Source of the DNA: an uncultured Clostridium sp.
GTDB taxonomy: Bacteria; Bacillota; Clostridia; Lachnospirales; Lachnospiraceae
NCBI GenBank assembly: GCA_900542035.1
Contig: UQMJ01000006.1
Span: forward strand, 1 to 64,000
DNA: 64,000 nt
Direction of reading: 5' to 3'
The notes beneath the pieces were generated by a model that ran no database searches, had not been told where the DNA came from, and saw only the letters and a list, made by a program, of their open reading frames with translations. Every line of letters begins with the position of its first letter. Position 1 is the stretch's first letter. This document shows, one piece after another, positions 42,841 to 52,711 of the stretch. The position numbers and the translations under genes are program-made.

Positions 42841-44760
42841 CTATTTTTTTGCCGCTTTTTTATGCACATTCCGGATGTTTTTTTTCGGTTTCTGCCGGTT
42901 TTTTGCTCCTCCCTTTCTGGAGTCTTGGACCGTCTTTTCCCTGTCCTTCCCGCTATGACCGCCCTTTTCCGGACGAATCAGGCATTTGGGACCATAGCCG
43001 ATCAAATCCGTTCTTCCAGCCAGACGGAGAGCTTCTTCTACCAGAGGGCGGTTTTCTGGACGGCGGTACTGGATCAGAGCTCTCTGCATAGCCTTTTCAT
43101 GTGGATTGGTCGGTACATAGACCGGCTTCATGGTTCTGGGATCCAGGCCGGTGTAATACATACAGGTTGAAATCGTAGACGGGGTTGGGTAAAAATCCTG
43201 AACCTGCTCCGGCATATATCCCAGATCTCTTAAATACTCTGCCAGCTCTACGGCCTCTTTTAAGGTAGAACCAGGATGGGAGGACATCAGGTACGGAACC
43301 AGATACTGCTTTAATCCCAGTTTTTCATTCATTTTCTTATACTCATCGCAGAACTGGCGGTAAACTTTGTTTTCTGGTTTTCCCATACGGGTCAGCACTG
43401 CGTCTGATACGTGCTCCGGCGCAACCTTTAACTGGCCGCTGACGTGATACTGGCATAATTCCTTTAAAAACTGTTTGCTGGAATCAGCTAACAGATAGTC
43501 GAACCGGATACCGGATCGGATAAAGACCTTCTTTACGTTCGGAATCTCTCTCAGCTTTCTTAAAAGCTGGATGTAATCCGTGTGGTCTGCTTTTAGATTT
43601 TTACATGGAGTCGGGAATAAACACTGCCGGTTTTTGCAGGCTCCATGGGTCAGCTGTTTTTCGCAGGCCGGATAGCGGAAATTGGCAGTCGGACCGCCTA
43701 CGTCGTGGATATACCCCTTAAAATCTTTTTCTTTTGTCAGAAGGGTGGCCTCTTCTACCAGAGACTCGTGGCTTCTGGCCTGGATCACTCTTCCCTGATG
43801 GAAGGTCAGGGCGCAGAAGCTGCAGGAACCAAAACAGCCGCGATTGCTGATTAAGCTGAATTTAATCTCAGAAAAAGCCGGAACGCCTCCGTCTTTTTCA
43901 TAGGAAGGATGGCTGGCTCTCATATAGGGAAGCCCGTAAACGTCATCCATTTCTTCCATTGTCAGAGGTTTTGCCGGAGGATTCTGTACCACAAACAGGT
44001 TGTCCCGATACGGTTCTACCAGCCGTTTTCCCGTAACAGCATCCGTGTTCAGATACTGGGTATAAAAGCTTTCTGCATACACGTTTTTGTCTGCTTTCAT
44101 TTGGTCAAAAGAAGGCAGGATCTGGGCGTCGTAAACCGATTCTAAGGAACTGGTCTTATAGACGGTTCCATTAATAAACGTAATGTCTTTAATGTCCAGT
44201 CCGGAGTCCAGGGCATCCGCAATCTCTACAATGGAATGTTCTCCCATTCCGTAAGAAATCAGGTCCGCCTGGGAATCTACCAGAATGGAATGCTTCAGCT
44301 TATTGGACCAGTAATCGTAATGAGCCAGACGGCGGAGACTTCCCTCAATCCCGCCAATAATAATCGGCGCTTTTGGAAAGGTTCTCCGGATCAGATTGGA
44401 ATATACCACTGCCGCATAGTCCGGACGGCGGCCCATGACTCCTCCTGGTGTATAGGCGTCGGTCTTTCTCCTCTTTTTCGACACGCTGTAGTGATTGACC
44501 ATAGAATCCATATTTCCGGAAGAAACCAGAAATCCCAGCCTGGGTTCTCCTAAAATGGCAATGCTTCCATCCTCTTTCCAATCCGGCTGGGAAATAATTC
44601 CTACCTTGTACCCCCTTGATTCCAGCAAACGGCTGATAATCGCAGTACCAAAAGACGGATGATCCACATAGGCGTCTCCGGTTATATAGACAAAGTCACA
44701 CTGATCCCAGCCTCTTTTTTCCATGTCTGCCCGACTGATGGGCAAAAAATCATGTATCAT
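42841..44760 (-). CDS. YgiQ-family radical SAM protein
   Basis: The ATG at 44760 lies 7 bases after GAGG; a GTG two codons upstream is less likely. This 639-residue protein has an N-terminal UPF0313 domain (FVYITGDAYVDHPSFGTAIISRLLE) and a radical SAM core with the Cx3Cx2C cluster in SNRGCFGSCSFCALTFHQG. The last 45 residues are very rich in Lys and Arg, perhaps binding RNA. Its reaction is unknown. It overlaps the HAD gene by 11 bp. Confidence 0.92.
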   Translation of the reverse strand: MIHDFLPISRADMEKRGWDQCDFVYITGDAYVDHPSFGTAIISRLLESRGYKVGIISQPDWKEDGSIAILGEPRLGFLVSSGNMDSMVNHYSVSKKRRKTDAYTPGGVMGRRPDYAAVVYSNLIRRTFPKAPIIIGGIEGSLRRLAHYDYWSNKLKHSILVDSQADLISYGMGEHSIVEIADALDSGLDIKDITFINGTVYKTSSLESVYDAQILPSFDQMKADKNVYAESFYTQYLNTDAVTGKRLVEPYRDNLFVVQNPPAKPLTMEEMDDVYGLPYMRASHPSYEKDGGVPAFSEIKFSLISNRGCFGSCSFCALTFHQGRVIQARSHESLVEEATLLTKEKDFKGYIHDVGGPTANFRYPACEKQLTHGACKNRQCLFPTPCKNLKADHTDYIQLLRKLREIPNVKKVFIRSGIRFDYLLADSSKQFLKELCQYHVSGQLKVAPEHVSDAVLTRMGKPENKVYRQFCDEYKKMNEKLGLKQYLVPYLMSSHPGSTLKEAVELAEYLRDLGYMPEQVQDFYPTPSTISTCMYYTGLDPRTMKPVYVPTNPHEKAMQRALIQYRRPENRPLVEEALRLAGRTDLIGYGPKCLIRPEKGGHSGKDREKTVQDSRKGGAKNRQKPKKNIRNVHKKAAKK

Positions 44761-45409
44761 GCACACACCTCAATTGTAAAAAGTCTTCAATAAAATAGTC
44801 TGCCAACGATTCTTTTTCTGCTCTTAACTCTTTAGAAAACTCATCTTCCACTGCAAAAACCGTCATACCAGCCCGTTTTCCGGCCAGGATTCCGGCAGGG
44901 ATGTCCTCAAACACCACGCATTCTTCCGGATTGACCTGCAGCCGCCTTGCCGTTTCCAGATAAATATCCGGAGCCGGTTTGCCGGCCGCCACCTCGCACC
45001 CCACAGTAACGGTATCAAAATATCCGGCAATCCCTAAGGCGTTTAATACGGCATCTGCCAGCTCTCTTCCGTTGCTGGTGGCAATCCCTGTTTTAATATG
45101 ATGGGCTTTTAGCGCTTTTAAAAATTCTGCTGCCCCTGTTTTCAGCGGTACTTCATTGGAATATTTATCAATCGCCATGGCAATCCAGTCCGCTTTGATC
45201 TCTTCTAAAGATTCCGGAATGGAAAACTGTTCTTTAAAATAAACCGCCGTCTCCGAAAAACTCATGCCTTCAATAACCCGATGAAGATTTTCAGGGCACT
45301 CGTACCCATAGCGTGCCAGATATTCGACGTCAATGGCGTGCCACATCCACATGGAATCCACTAAGGTTCCGTCTAAATCAAAAATCGCTGCTTTTATCTG
45401 TTTCTTCAA
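44750..45409 (-). CDS. HAD-family phosphatase, beta-phosphoglucomutase-like
   Basis: This 219-residue HAD protein has nucleophile Asp11 in FDLDGTLVDSM, IATSNGRELA, GKPAPDIYLETARRL and EDIPAGILAGKRAGM. It probably dephosphorylates a small phosphate ester. The start codon is TTG at 45409, 6 bases after GGGAG, and overlaps the rsuA-family gene by 32 bp. Confidence 0.92.
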   Translation of the reverse strand: MKKQIKAAIFDLDGTLVDSMWMWHAIDVEYLARYGYECPENLHRVIEGMSFSETAVYFKEQFSIPESLEEIKADWIAMAIDKYSNEVPLKTGAAEFLKALKAHHIKTGIATSNGRELADAVLNALGIAGYFDTVTVGCEVAAGKPAPDIYLETARRLQVNPEECVVFEDIPAGILAGKRAGMTVFAVEDEFSKELRAEKESLADYFIEDFLQLRCVHDT

Positions 45410-46157
45410 TGCAATCTCCCCTGTTTTTCAGTAATGAAACCTCTTCGTCTGTAAGCGGCCGGTATGCTCCTGGCTGCAGTCTTTTATCCAGTACAAGCGG
45501 CCCCATGGAAAGGCGCTTTAAGTATACCACCTGACAGCCAACAGCCTCAAACATTCGTTTTACCTGGTGAAATTTGCCTTCCTGGATCGTAAGGGTTACA
45601 GCTGTTTTTCCATCCTCTGGCTGGTCAAAAAGGAGTTTTAGTCTGGCCGGCATACAAGTTGTACCGTCTTCTAACACAATGCCATCCTGGAAACGCCTGA
45701 CGGCATCGGCCGGCAGACTTCCTGTTATATGGGCGTAATAGGTTTTGTCCACATGATGCCTGGGGGAAAGAAGGCGGTGAGCCAGATCCCCGTCATTGGT
45801 AATGAGAAGAAGTCCTTCCGTATCAATGTCTAAGCGGCCCACTGGGAATAAATCCTTCCGGACCGCGTTGTCAATCAGGCTGGTTACCGTCTGGTAACGG
45901 CTGTCTTCTGTGGCAGAAACCACACCCTGAGGTTTGTACAGCATATAGTATTCAAAAGCCTGATATGCAACTTTGCAGCCGTCCAGGGTAATTTCATCGG
46001 TTTCCGGATTGATTTTTCGTTCCGGCTTTTTTTCAGCCATGCCATTGACCATAATCCGGCCTTTCCGAACCATTTCCTTTATCTGGCTGCGGGTTCCCTT
46101 TCCCATTTCTCCTAAAAATTTATCCAGGCGCATAGTCTCTTTTCGTTCTTTTCCCAT
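45378..46157 (-). CDS. RsuA-family rRNA pseudouridine synthase
   Basis: The ATG at 46157 overlaps the rsmF stop (TAATG), which fits translational coupling and gives 259 residues; an ATG at 46133 (MRLDKFLG) is the alternative. S4 domain RLDKFLGEMGKGTRSQIKEMV is followed by the core with the catalytic Asp in VGRLDIDTEGLLLITNDG and FHQVKRMFEAVG. It makes one pseudouridine in small-subunit rRNA. Confidence 0.92.
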   Translation of the reverse strand: MGKERKETMRLDKFLGEMGKGTRSQIKEMVRKGRIMVNGMAEKKPERKINPETDEITLDGCKVAYQAFEYYMLYKPQGVVSATEDSRYQTVTSLIDNAVRKDLFPVGRLDIDTEGLLLITNDGDLAHRLLSPRHHVDKTYYAHITGSLPADAVRRFQDGIVLEDGTTCMPARLKLLFDQPEDGKTAVTLTIQEGKFHQVKRMFEAVGCQVVYLKRLSMGPLVLDKRLQPGAYRPLTDEEVSLLKNRGDCIEETDKSSDF

Positions 46158-47599
46158 TACATCCACCGCCATCCGGCATAGTATTTGTTTTTCAGGCTTT
46201 GGCCTGATGCTTTGGCCCAGCCCAGAGGAAACTGGTCGACGCAGACCAGACACCAGCCGGACGTTAGGGCTTCTCCTTCTTCCTGAGTCAGGGAAATGGT
46301 CTCTCCTTTTAAGTACCGGATAACCCGTTCATCCTGTCTGGAAAAGGAAATTTCGTTTGCATACTGTCCCCATTTTAAAGCCATGGCAAAGGCCTGGGAC
46401 GGTTCAAACCGGTCTTTCTTCAACTCGCCCAGAAGCAGTCCGGTTCGCAGAAAGCGCAGTCCCGTATCTTTTAAAAATCCGTCCGGAAGGTAATAGACCA
46501 TACCGTTTTTTTCTAAAAGTCTGGAAGCATCCCACGCGCCGGCGCCCTGTTCTTTTGACGCTGGCGTACAGTGAGACAAAAACTCCATGACCTGGGGGAA
46601 GTTTGCTTTTGGCTTTGGAAGAGCCGGAGCATCGGACTGCTGGCTGAAATGAGACTTTTTCGCCGCATAATATTCTTCCAGAAGACTGGATGTTGTCATT
46701 GGCTGCTGTTTATGCATCAGCGCAATGAAATGTCCCTCTCCTTTCAGCTTATGGGGGAACAGCCGGAGACATCCGGTAAGCCCGATTCCTCCGCTGGCTC
46801 CTTCAAACTTTGGAAGGGACAAAAGTCCCATATCTGGAAATTCTTCCATAATGTATTTGATAATCCCCTCATCTTCATCCATGGAAAACGTACAGGTGGA
46901 ATACATCAGGTATCCGCCTGGCTTTAACATTTTTACAGCTTCCTTTACGATTTGCTTCTGAATCTTGGCATAGTGGCTGGGACCTTTTTCCATCCAGTCT
47001 TTTACCATATCGTGTTCTTTCCGGAACATTCCTTCTCCGGAACAAGGGGCGTCTACCAGGATTTTATCAAAAAATTCCGGAAAGCACTGGGACAATTTTT
47101 CCGGAGTTTCACTGGTTACGCAGAAATTTGAGATTCCAGCCAGTTCCAGGTTTTTCAGTAAGGCCTTTGCTCTGGAATTGCTGATGTCATTGGAAATCAA
47201 AATTCCCTGTCCTTTTAATTTTGCTCCAAGCTCTGTGCTCTTTCCTCCTGGCGCTGCGCATAAATCCAATACTCGGTCTCCAGGGCAGATCGGAAGCGTC
47301 GACGCAGGCGTCATGGCGCTTGGCTCCTGAAGGTAATAGAGGCCGGCATAATAATAGGGATCTTTTGCCGGCTTTACCTCGTCTCCATAATAAAATCCAT
47401 TAGGTATCCACGGGATTTTTTCCAGTTCCCAGGGAGCCAGCTCTTTTAAATCCTCCGGAGCAATTTTAATGCCGTTTGCCCGAAGGCCCTGATAACGTTT
47501 GCTGTCAAAACTTTTTATGTAGTTCAGATACTCTTCCTCTCCCAGAAGAGATTTCATGTGCTGCAGATATTCTTCGGGCAGCTGAAATTGTTTTTCCAT
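46157..47599 (-). CDS. RsmF/RsmB-type rRNA cytosine-C5 methyltransferase
   Basis: This 480-residue protein is a NOL1/NOP2/Sun-type methyltransferase. SAM binding is at DLCAAPGGKSTEL, the catalytic Cys lies in VDAPCSGEGMFRK, and the second Cys in YSTCTFSMDEDE. The extra C-terminal region (about 340-480) is typical of RsmF in Firmicutes. It makes m5C in 16S rRNA. AAAAGAGG precedes the ATG. It starts the long minus-strand run through the rluA-family gene. Confidence 0.92.
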   Translation of the reverse strand: MEKQFQLPEEYLQHMKSLLGEEEYLNYIKSFDSKRYQGLRANGIKIAPEDLKELAPWELEKIPWIPNGFYYGDEVKPAKDPYYYAGLYYLQEPSAMTPASTLPICPGDRVLDLCAAPGGKSTELGAKLKGQGILISNDISNSRAKALLKNLELAGISNFCVTSETPEKLSQCFPEFFDKILVDAPCSGEGMFRKEHDMVKDWMEKGPSHYAKIQKQIVKEAVKMLKPGGYLMYSTCTFSMDEDEGIIKYIMEEFPDMGLLSLPKFEGASGGIGLTGCLRLFPHKLKGEGHFIALMHKQQPMTTSSLLEEYYAAKKSHFSQQSDAPALPKPKANFPQVMEFLSHCTPASKEQGAGAWDASRLLEKNGMVYYLPDGFLKDTGLRFLRTGLLLGELKKDRFEPSQAFAMALKWGQYANEISFSRQDERVIRYLKGETISLTQEEGEALTSGWCLVCVDQFPLGWAKASGQSLKNKYYAGWRWM

Positions 47600-47711
47600 A
47601 GTACCTCTTTTGCATATAGGGTTTACTTGTCACAGGTATTTATTCTACCATATCCCATTTGAAAATGATATGCGCAATATGCATAGTTTTCCCAAAACAT
47701 TGTCCGGTTTC

Positions 47712-48515
47712 TTAGGTGTACTTCAAACGGTACTGTTCCAGATACCGGAGAATCCAGTACGGATTAACAGACAGTTCCTCGTAGTTATCGGTTTGCAAAT
47801 ACAGCCCCACATGAAGGTGAACGGGAAAATTCCCAGTGGTTCCTTCTATCTTGGAATATCCGGTATCTCCCATAAATCCCAGAAGCGTACCAGCCGAAAT
47901 CTGGTCGCCCTCCTTCCATTCCCTGGCATATCCGTAAAGGTGGGCATAATATACGTAAAGGCCGTGTGGCGTCCGGATACCAAGCCGCCATCCTCCCTGT
48001 TCCAGCCATCCGCATTTTTCTATAACGCCGTCGCTTATGCTGACAACGGGATAAAAGCCGGACGGCTGCCTGGTCCCCATAATGTCGCAGCCCTCGTGAC
48101 CTCGGTCTCCTCCATAGCTTCTTGGTTCCAGCCATCCATCTTCATAGCAGACTTCTCCTTCCTCCTGGCTTCCAGATTGCGGAATCGGAAAAAATTTCAA
48201 ATCCGACAACACGGTTTCGTAGGCATTTACCAGCTTTTGAAAAGCAGCAGGCTTCCGGTTCCGGATAGGCCCGCTTTTGGGAGAAATCTCCGTTATGTCT
48301 GTCAAATCATAATCGTATTCTACCATCAGAGCCGCAATGGTTTCCGGATCCAAAGACGTCTGTTGGATCACAGCCTCGCCTAACGCCATCTGACGGAATT
48401 TATCAGTCTCCCAGGTAGATCCATCCAGTTGGTAATAATCCGGATTATTGACCAGATAATCAGACAGCGTTACCTGAAATGCCGCCAGCATAAGGATCAG
48501 AATCAAAACCAGCAT
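47712..48515 (-). CDS. M23 family metallopeptidase, membrane anchored
   Basis: This 267-residue protein has a signal anchor (residues 1-18) and a C-terminal LytM/M23 domain. The zinc ligands are in RGHEGCDIMG (H-x3-D) and VHLHVGLY (HxH). It cuts peptidoglycan peptides or acts as a regulator of that. It faces the YlbJ-like gene with 54 bp between them. A specific role in sporulation is possible but not shown. Confidence 0.9.
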   Translation of the reverse strand: MLVLILILMLAAFQVTLSDYLVNNPDYYQLDGSTWETDKFRQMALGEAVIQQTSLDPETIAALMVEYDYDLTDITEISPKSGPIRNRKPAAFQKLVNAYETVLSDLKFFPIPQSGSQEEGEVCYEDGWLEPRSYGGDRGHEGCDIMGTRQPSGFYPVVSISDGVIEKCGWLEQGGWRLGIRTPHGLYVYYAHLYGYAREWKEGDQISAGTLLGFMGDTGYSKIEGTTGNFPVHLHVGLYLQTDNYEELSVNPYWILRYLEQYRLKYT

Positions 48516-48569
48516 ATCCCAGCCTCATTCTTTCATATATGTGTATAAACCCATTGTATTCAGGTGTCT

Positions 48570-49517
48570 ATGAAAAAATCAATCCCGATCCTGATGCTGG
48601 TTCTTCTTCTGGCAAAGCCGGACTGGGCATTTACCGGAGCAAAAAACGGTCTCGTGCTGTGGGGAATGGTGGTGCTTCCAACCCTTATGCCGTTTATGCT
48701 TTGTTCCCAGGCAGTCGCAGGCCTTGGGGCGGTTCCCCTTTTTATGAAACCCTTCCGGCCTCTTTTTACCCATATTCTCCATCTGTCTGATCAGGGTGGC
48801 TACGTTCTTTTTTCCGGTCTTTTGTGCGGCTATCCCATGGGGGCCAAAACCTGCAGGGACTTTTTGGAAAAAGGATGGATTGGAAAGGCAGAAGCCTGTT
48901 TCCTTTTCGCCATCAGCAACCATCCAAGCCCCATGTTTCTTCTGGGTTATGTAATGAACCAGCTCGGTTCTGTTTTGGGACTGCCTGGCAAAGTCCCATC
49001 CTGGCAGATTCTGGTTTCCTTGTATCTGCCTATCCTGCCCATCGCTGCTCTTGCAAACCGTATTTACCGGAGAAACGAGGAAGAATTTTTGTCGGACTGT
49101 CCCAAAGAATGGGAATCTTCGCCGGATGTTCTTTCTTTTTCTCTGGACGATGCCTTTTTATCCTGTGCAGAGACTATGGTTAAAATTGGCGGATACATTA
49201 TGTTGTTTTCCATTCTGTCCCTTTATACGGCAAAACTTTCCTTTTTAAGCCCAGCCGTCCGGTGCGGACTTTTGGGAACTTTGGAAATTACCACAGGAAT
49301 CCAGACCATTGCCCATGACATGACCGGCCTTCCGGCCCTGCTGCTTATCACTGCTTCTGCAGCGTTTGGCGGGATTTCCGGTATTTTCCAGACCAAAAGC
49401 GTCATTTGCACGAAAAAAAATGCCGGACTATCCATCCGGCATTATGTACTGTGGAAACTTCTGCATGGAACTGCTTCCATGATTACTATGGCGCTGCTGC
49501 AATTGACGCTCTCTTAG
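48570..49517 (+). CDS. ylbJ: YlbJ-like sporulation membrane protein
   Basis: This 315-residue membrane protein has YlbJ/nucleoside-recognition (Gate) features: LVLWGMVVLPTLMPFML, LLCGYPMGAKTCRDF, ISNHPSPMFLLGYV and FGGISGIF. YlbJ is made in the forespore mother cell under SigE and is needed for spore cortex. The ATG at 48570 follows AGG by 5 bases; a GTG at 48564 is possible. It converges with the coiled-coil gene and lies next to coaD/rsmD, the usual neighbourhood of ylbJ. Confidence 0.85.
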   Translation: MKKSIPILMLVLLLAKPDWAFTGAKNGLVLWGMVVLPTLMPFMLCSQAVAGLGAVPLFMKPFRPLFTHILHLSDQGGYVLFSGLLCGYPMGAKTCRDFLEKGWIGKAEACFLFAISNHPSPMFLLGYVMNQLGSVLGLPGKVPSWQILVSLYLPILPIAALANRIYRRNEEEFLSDCPKEWESSPDVLSFSLDDAFLSCAETMVKIGGYIMLFSILSLYTAKLSFLSPAVRCGLLGTLEITTGIQTIAHDMTGLPALLLITASAAFGGISGIFQTKSVICTKKNAGLSIRHYVLWKLLHGTASMITMALLQLTLS

Positions 49518-49534
49518 AACATACGTAAGAGGGC

Positions 49535-50122
49535 TTAGTTCTGCACGCCTTCCGGCTGCTGCTCTTCTTCGGCCGGAGCAGCGATTCCGCCTGCCAGCTC
49601 ATTGCGGTTGGAAGAAACTACGTCGTAGCTGGACTGCATAGAGGACATAAATGCGTCAAAACGTCCCTTAGCGCCTTCCATAGAATGGGTAATAATGGTC
49701 TGCAGGCTGCGGAGCATATCGTCTGTGTACTGGATAGCGCCCTGACGGATGTTGTTGGCATCATTAACTGCATTGTCTACAATGGCCTGAGCCTGGATAT
49801 TGGCCTGCTCTACGACTTCGTTTGCATGGGAGTAAGCCTTCTGCATAATCTCATGTTCATTTACCAGCTCATTGGTCTGGGCATTTGCCTCCTGAAGCAT
49901 GGCGTCTGCCTGGGTACGGGCCTGGTTTAAAATTGCGTCCTGATTGCTGATGATCTTCTGGTACTGCTTAATCTCATCCGGAATCCGAAGGCGCAGCTCT
50001 ACTAAAAGCTCTTCTAACTCTTCTTTATTTACAATAATATTGCTGTTTGAAAAAGGCTGGCTCTTACATCCATCAATAAACTCTTCAATCTCATTAATTA
50101 ACTGTTCGATTCTGCTTACCAT
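49535..50122 (-). CDS. Coiled-coil protein of unknown function
   Basis: This 195-residue protein is helical and nearly all coiled coil between residues 50 and 165 (NQDAILNQARTQADAMLQEANAQTNELVNEHE is typical). No membrane segment is present; the C terminus is acidic and Pro/Gln-rich. Related proteins sit next to coaD in Lachnospiraceae, often labelled ATPase or H+-ATPase subunit without basis. A DivIVA-like scaffold role is only a guess. AAGGAGAATCG precedes the ATG. Confidence 0.8.
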   Translation of the reverse strand: MVSRIEQLINEIEEFIDGCKSQPFSNSNIIVNKEELEELLVELRLRIPDEIKQYQKIISNQDAILNQARTQADAMLQEANAQTNELVNEHEIMQKAYSHANEVVEQANIQAQAIVDNAVNDANNIRQGAIQYTDDMLRSLQTIITHSMEGAKGRFDAFMSSMQSSYDVVSSNRNELAGGIAAPAEEEQQPEGVQN

Positions 50123-50145
50123 AACGATTCTCCTTAACCTTTTTA

Positions 50146-50634
50146 TCAGGCTTTTGCCTGGGCAAATTTTGCCTTTACTTTATCTGCTATCTGAGGATGA
50201 AGGAACATACTGATATCTCCTCCAAACTCTGCAATTTCTTTTACCACGCTGGAACTTAAATACGAATATTTTAAATTAGTATTTAAAAACAGGGTATCAA
50301 TATCCGGCGCAATGACCCGATTGGTCTGGGCCAGCTGAAGCTCATATTCAAAATCTGTAACCGCCCGAAGTCCTCTGACAACCACTGTCGCATTACAGCT
50401 TTTTGCAAAATCAATCAAAAGACCGTCAAAACTGCGAACCTCCACATTTTTCAGGCTGGCGGTTACCTCTTTTAACATATTAACACGTTCTTCAGAGGAA
50501 AACAACGGTGTTTTAGACTTATTCTGTAAAACTCCGATAATTACTTTGTCCATAATTTTGGAAGTCCGCTCTATAATATCGTAATGGCCTAAGGTAACCG
50601 GATCAAAACTTCCTGGATATACTGCTACTGTCAT
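50146..50634 (-). CDS. coaD: Phosphopantetheine adenylyltransferase CoaD
   Basis: This 162-residue nucleotidyltransferase transfers AMP from ATP to 4'-phosphopantetheine in CoA synthesis. [19 protein letters not shown] holds the TxGH motif, and [18 protein letters not shown] is the C-terminal signature. The ATG at 50634 fits the family start; an ATG at 50652 overlaps the rsmD stop as TAATG and would add six residues. Confidence 0.96.
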   Translation of the reverse strand: MTVAVYPGSFDPVTLGHYDIIERTSKIMDKVIIGVLQNKSKTPLFSSEERVNMLKEVTASLKNVEVRSFDGLLIDFAKSCNATVVVRGLRAVTDFEYELQLAQTNRVIAPDIDTLFLNTNLKYSYLSSSVVKEIAEFGGDISMFLHPQIADKVKAKFAQAKA

Positions 50635-50651
50635 GCGTTGTCTGTCTCCCA

Positions 50652-51224
50652 TTAATCAGCGTCTGATGCGCTGTTTTTTTCCATAAACATATGTTTATTG
50701 GTTTTGTATTCTTTATTTTTTAAAAGCCGGTATCCCATCTGGGAAAGCCAGGAAAAGTCTGTATCCAAAGAAGCTTCCGCTACAAGTAGGGTGCGATCGT
50801 CTGCCAGACCGGAATTTTTTAAATAGGCCAGAACCTGCTTTTCTAAATCCATCCGGTAAGGCGGATCCATAAAGATCAGATCGAAGGGACGGTTCCTGTC
50901 TTCCAGGCGTTTTAAAGCGGATAATACATCCATCTCCAGTATGCTTGCCTTATCTTCTAAACGGGTAGTTTTTAAATTGTCTCGGATACAGGTACAGGCC
51001 TTCGGACTTTGCTCTACAAAAACGGCTTCGGCCGCACCTCTGCTTAATGCTTCAATCCCAATGGCTCCGCTTCCGGCAAATAAATCTAAAAAAGAACAGT
51101 CCAGAATCTCCGGCTGAAGCATATTAAATAAGGTTTCCTTAATCCGGTCGGTAGTGGGTCTGGTATCCATTCCTTCTATGGTTTTTAACTGCAGCCGCTT
51201 CGCGCTGCCTGCGATTACTCTCAT
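50652..51224 (-). CDS. rsmD: RsmD, 16S rRNA m2G966 methyltransferase
   Basis: This 190-residue enzyme has [48 protein letters not shown] for SAM binding and the catalytic MDPPY. It methylates G966 of 16S rRNA. It is the first gene of the rsmD-coaD-coiled-coil operon. Confidence 0.95.
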   Translation of the reverse strand: MRVIAGSAKRLQLKTIEGMDTRPTTDRIKETLFNMLQPEILDCSFLDLFAGSGAIGIEALSRGAAEAVFVEQSPKACTCIRDNLKTTRLEDKASILEMDVLSALKRLEDRNRPFDLIFMDPPYRMDLEKQVLAYLKNSGLADDRTLLVAEASLDTDFSWLSQMGYRLLKNKEYKTNKHMFMEKNSASDAD

Positions 51225-51258
51225 ATATGTTATAGTCCTCTCTTCTTACACAAATAAC

Positions 51259-51287
51259 AGTATAATATGATTATTTCAGATAAACAA
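51259..51287 (-). promoter_or_regulatory. rsmD-coaD promoter
   Basis: On the minus strand TTGTTT (51282-51287) is 17 bases before TATACT (51259-51264). Confidence 0.65.
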
Positions 51288-51356
51288 GTGATTTTATAAG
51301 ATTTTTTTGTTTTTTGTGTGTTTCCCAGGTCATTGCGGCAGCCTTACAAAGGAAAA

Positions 51357-51857
51357 TTATTTTATTTTTCCATAAATACAGAGGTCAAAAATATTCGTAT
51401 TTTTAATAACTGCGTTTTTCATTACCCCTTCGAGAAGAAAGCCATTTTTTTCAAGAACCGTTCTGGATGCAAGATTGGGTTCATATACCAATCCGGTAAT
51501 CCGGATAATGTCTAATTCCTGAAATGCAAGTTCACAGATTTGTCTTACGGATTCCGTCATAATGCCCTTTGAGTATTCTTCTTGAAGCAGATAATACCCG
51601 ATTTCAGCATCTTTCCGGTAAACGTCTTCTTTTTGTTCAACAGAAATGGTTCCGATTATGCGATCGTTTACAACGATTTTCCGGAATATCCCCGTGTTTC
51701 CATCCTGTTTTCTTACCATATTCAGCCACCACTCGGCAGACTCCTCTGTATAGGGATCTGGCAGCCGATCAGACAAATACCTTCTATCTATCATATTGCA
51801 CAGCTTTATTAAAGCTTCCTTCTCGTCCAATGTCCATTTCTTTAATTCAACTTTCAT
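51357..51857 (-). CDS. GNAT family acetyltransferase
   Basis: This 166-residue protein has the RimJ/RimL-type GNAT pattern: GTISVEQKEDVYRKDAEIGYYLLQEEYSKGIMTESVRQI and an end with NLASRTVLEKNGF. It should acetylate an amine, of a protein or a small molecule. It follows the 129-residue unknown gene by 12 bp, in the same direction, after GAGGAGA. Confidence 0.9.
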   Translation of the reverse strand: MKVELKKWTLDEKEALIKLCNMIDRRYLSDRLPDPYTEESAEWWLNMVRKQDGNTGIFRKIVVNDRIIGTISVEQKEDVYRKDAEIGYYLLQEEYSKGIMTESVRQICELAFQELDIIRITGLVYEPNLASRTVLEKNGFLLEGVMKNAVIKNTNIFDLCIYGKIK

Positions 51858-51869
51858 GGTTCGCTCTCC

Positions 51870-52244
51870 TCATTTTACTGCCATTTTGGCTAATCGGGCG
51901 TCTCCCCAGGGCGTTTTTATCATTGGTTCCCCATCAATAATTCCTGCACGCAGAATTTCAATGATTGTATCTGTATAGAAAAGTTTCTTTCCTTCAATTT
52001 CAACACCCTCTATAAATTCCTCATAAGTATCATACCGTTCGTCTTCGAAAACAAAATATATGTTTTCCTTTTTTTCTTCGCTGTCCGGAATGAGCACCGA
52101 ACCCATTGTATAGAGGTTGCCCTCTAAATTGAAATCGATCAAACAAAAAGCAATGCCTGCATCATAATCGGCTTTGATAATGGAAAATACGTCTTTTGCC
52201 TGAATGAAAAGCGGCTTCTTTTCTTTTTTCTTAAATCCGAACAT
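51870..52244 (-). CDS. Conserved hypothetical protein
   Basis: I do not recognise a named family. The ATG at 52244 lies 8 bases after GGAGG and gives 124 residues; the longer frame starts with GTG inside the ribosome site. The start MFGFKKKEKKP is basic, and the rest is mixed and soluble with many aromatic and acidic residues. It is co-directional with the acetyltransferase gene. The good ribosome site supports a real gene. Confidence 0.75.
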   Translation of the reverse strand: MFGFKKKEKKPLFIQAKDVFSIIKADYDAGIAFCLIDFNLEGNLYTMGSVLIPDSEEKKENIYFVFEDERYDTYEEFIEGVEIEGKKLFYTDTIIEILRAGIIDGEPMIKTPWGDARLAKMAVK

Positions 52245-52259
52245 TATAAACGCCTCCAC

Positions 52260-52711
52260 AAATTTTAATTATATATTCGATAATTCCTATAGTTGTTTTG
52301 CGGCCATAGGTATCAGCAAAGGTATCGCTGGGTGTATTGGCCAGTAGCACCGCCAGGAAAAAAGAGCAACAAATAAAGATAATGTATTAAGGGATGTTTC
52401 ATGCCGCAGAAACATTAATGTCATAATCGGAGTAATAGGTCGGCTGCACCTGTATGAATAAAAATCAGAATTTGATAGACACATATAATGATACTCCGCT
52501 GATGTTAGTTAGAACGCAAAAAAGATAGATGTATAGTAGCATGGCATTTTAATTGCTGTCAATCTATAATTTCTAACATCTGGAAGAATGCACAAAACCT
52601 TCTAGTTTATTAAATTTGATTTCACATATACTACGGATGTAGCAAAAAACAAACCGCTGCTGTAAGAAATCAAATATAATCGGCGGAAATCGAATCAAAG
52701 GAGGGTTTTAT
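52260..52711. other. Gene-free stretch with a decayed reading frame
   Basis: This 450-bp stretch has no intact gene. On the minus strand one frame (52262-52380) reads AVLLANTPSDTFADTYGRKT with a hydrophobic start, but is interrupted by stops just upstream (near 52389 and 52401). This looks like the tail of a dead membrane-protein gene, but I cannot name it. The rest up to the spore protein gene is A/T-rich without clear structure. Confidence 0.3.

Noticed and set aside
51318..51515. Plus-strand 65-codon frame opposite the acetyltransferase gene
   Set aside because: No ribosome site, and it is the antisense of a clear GNAT gene.
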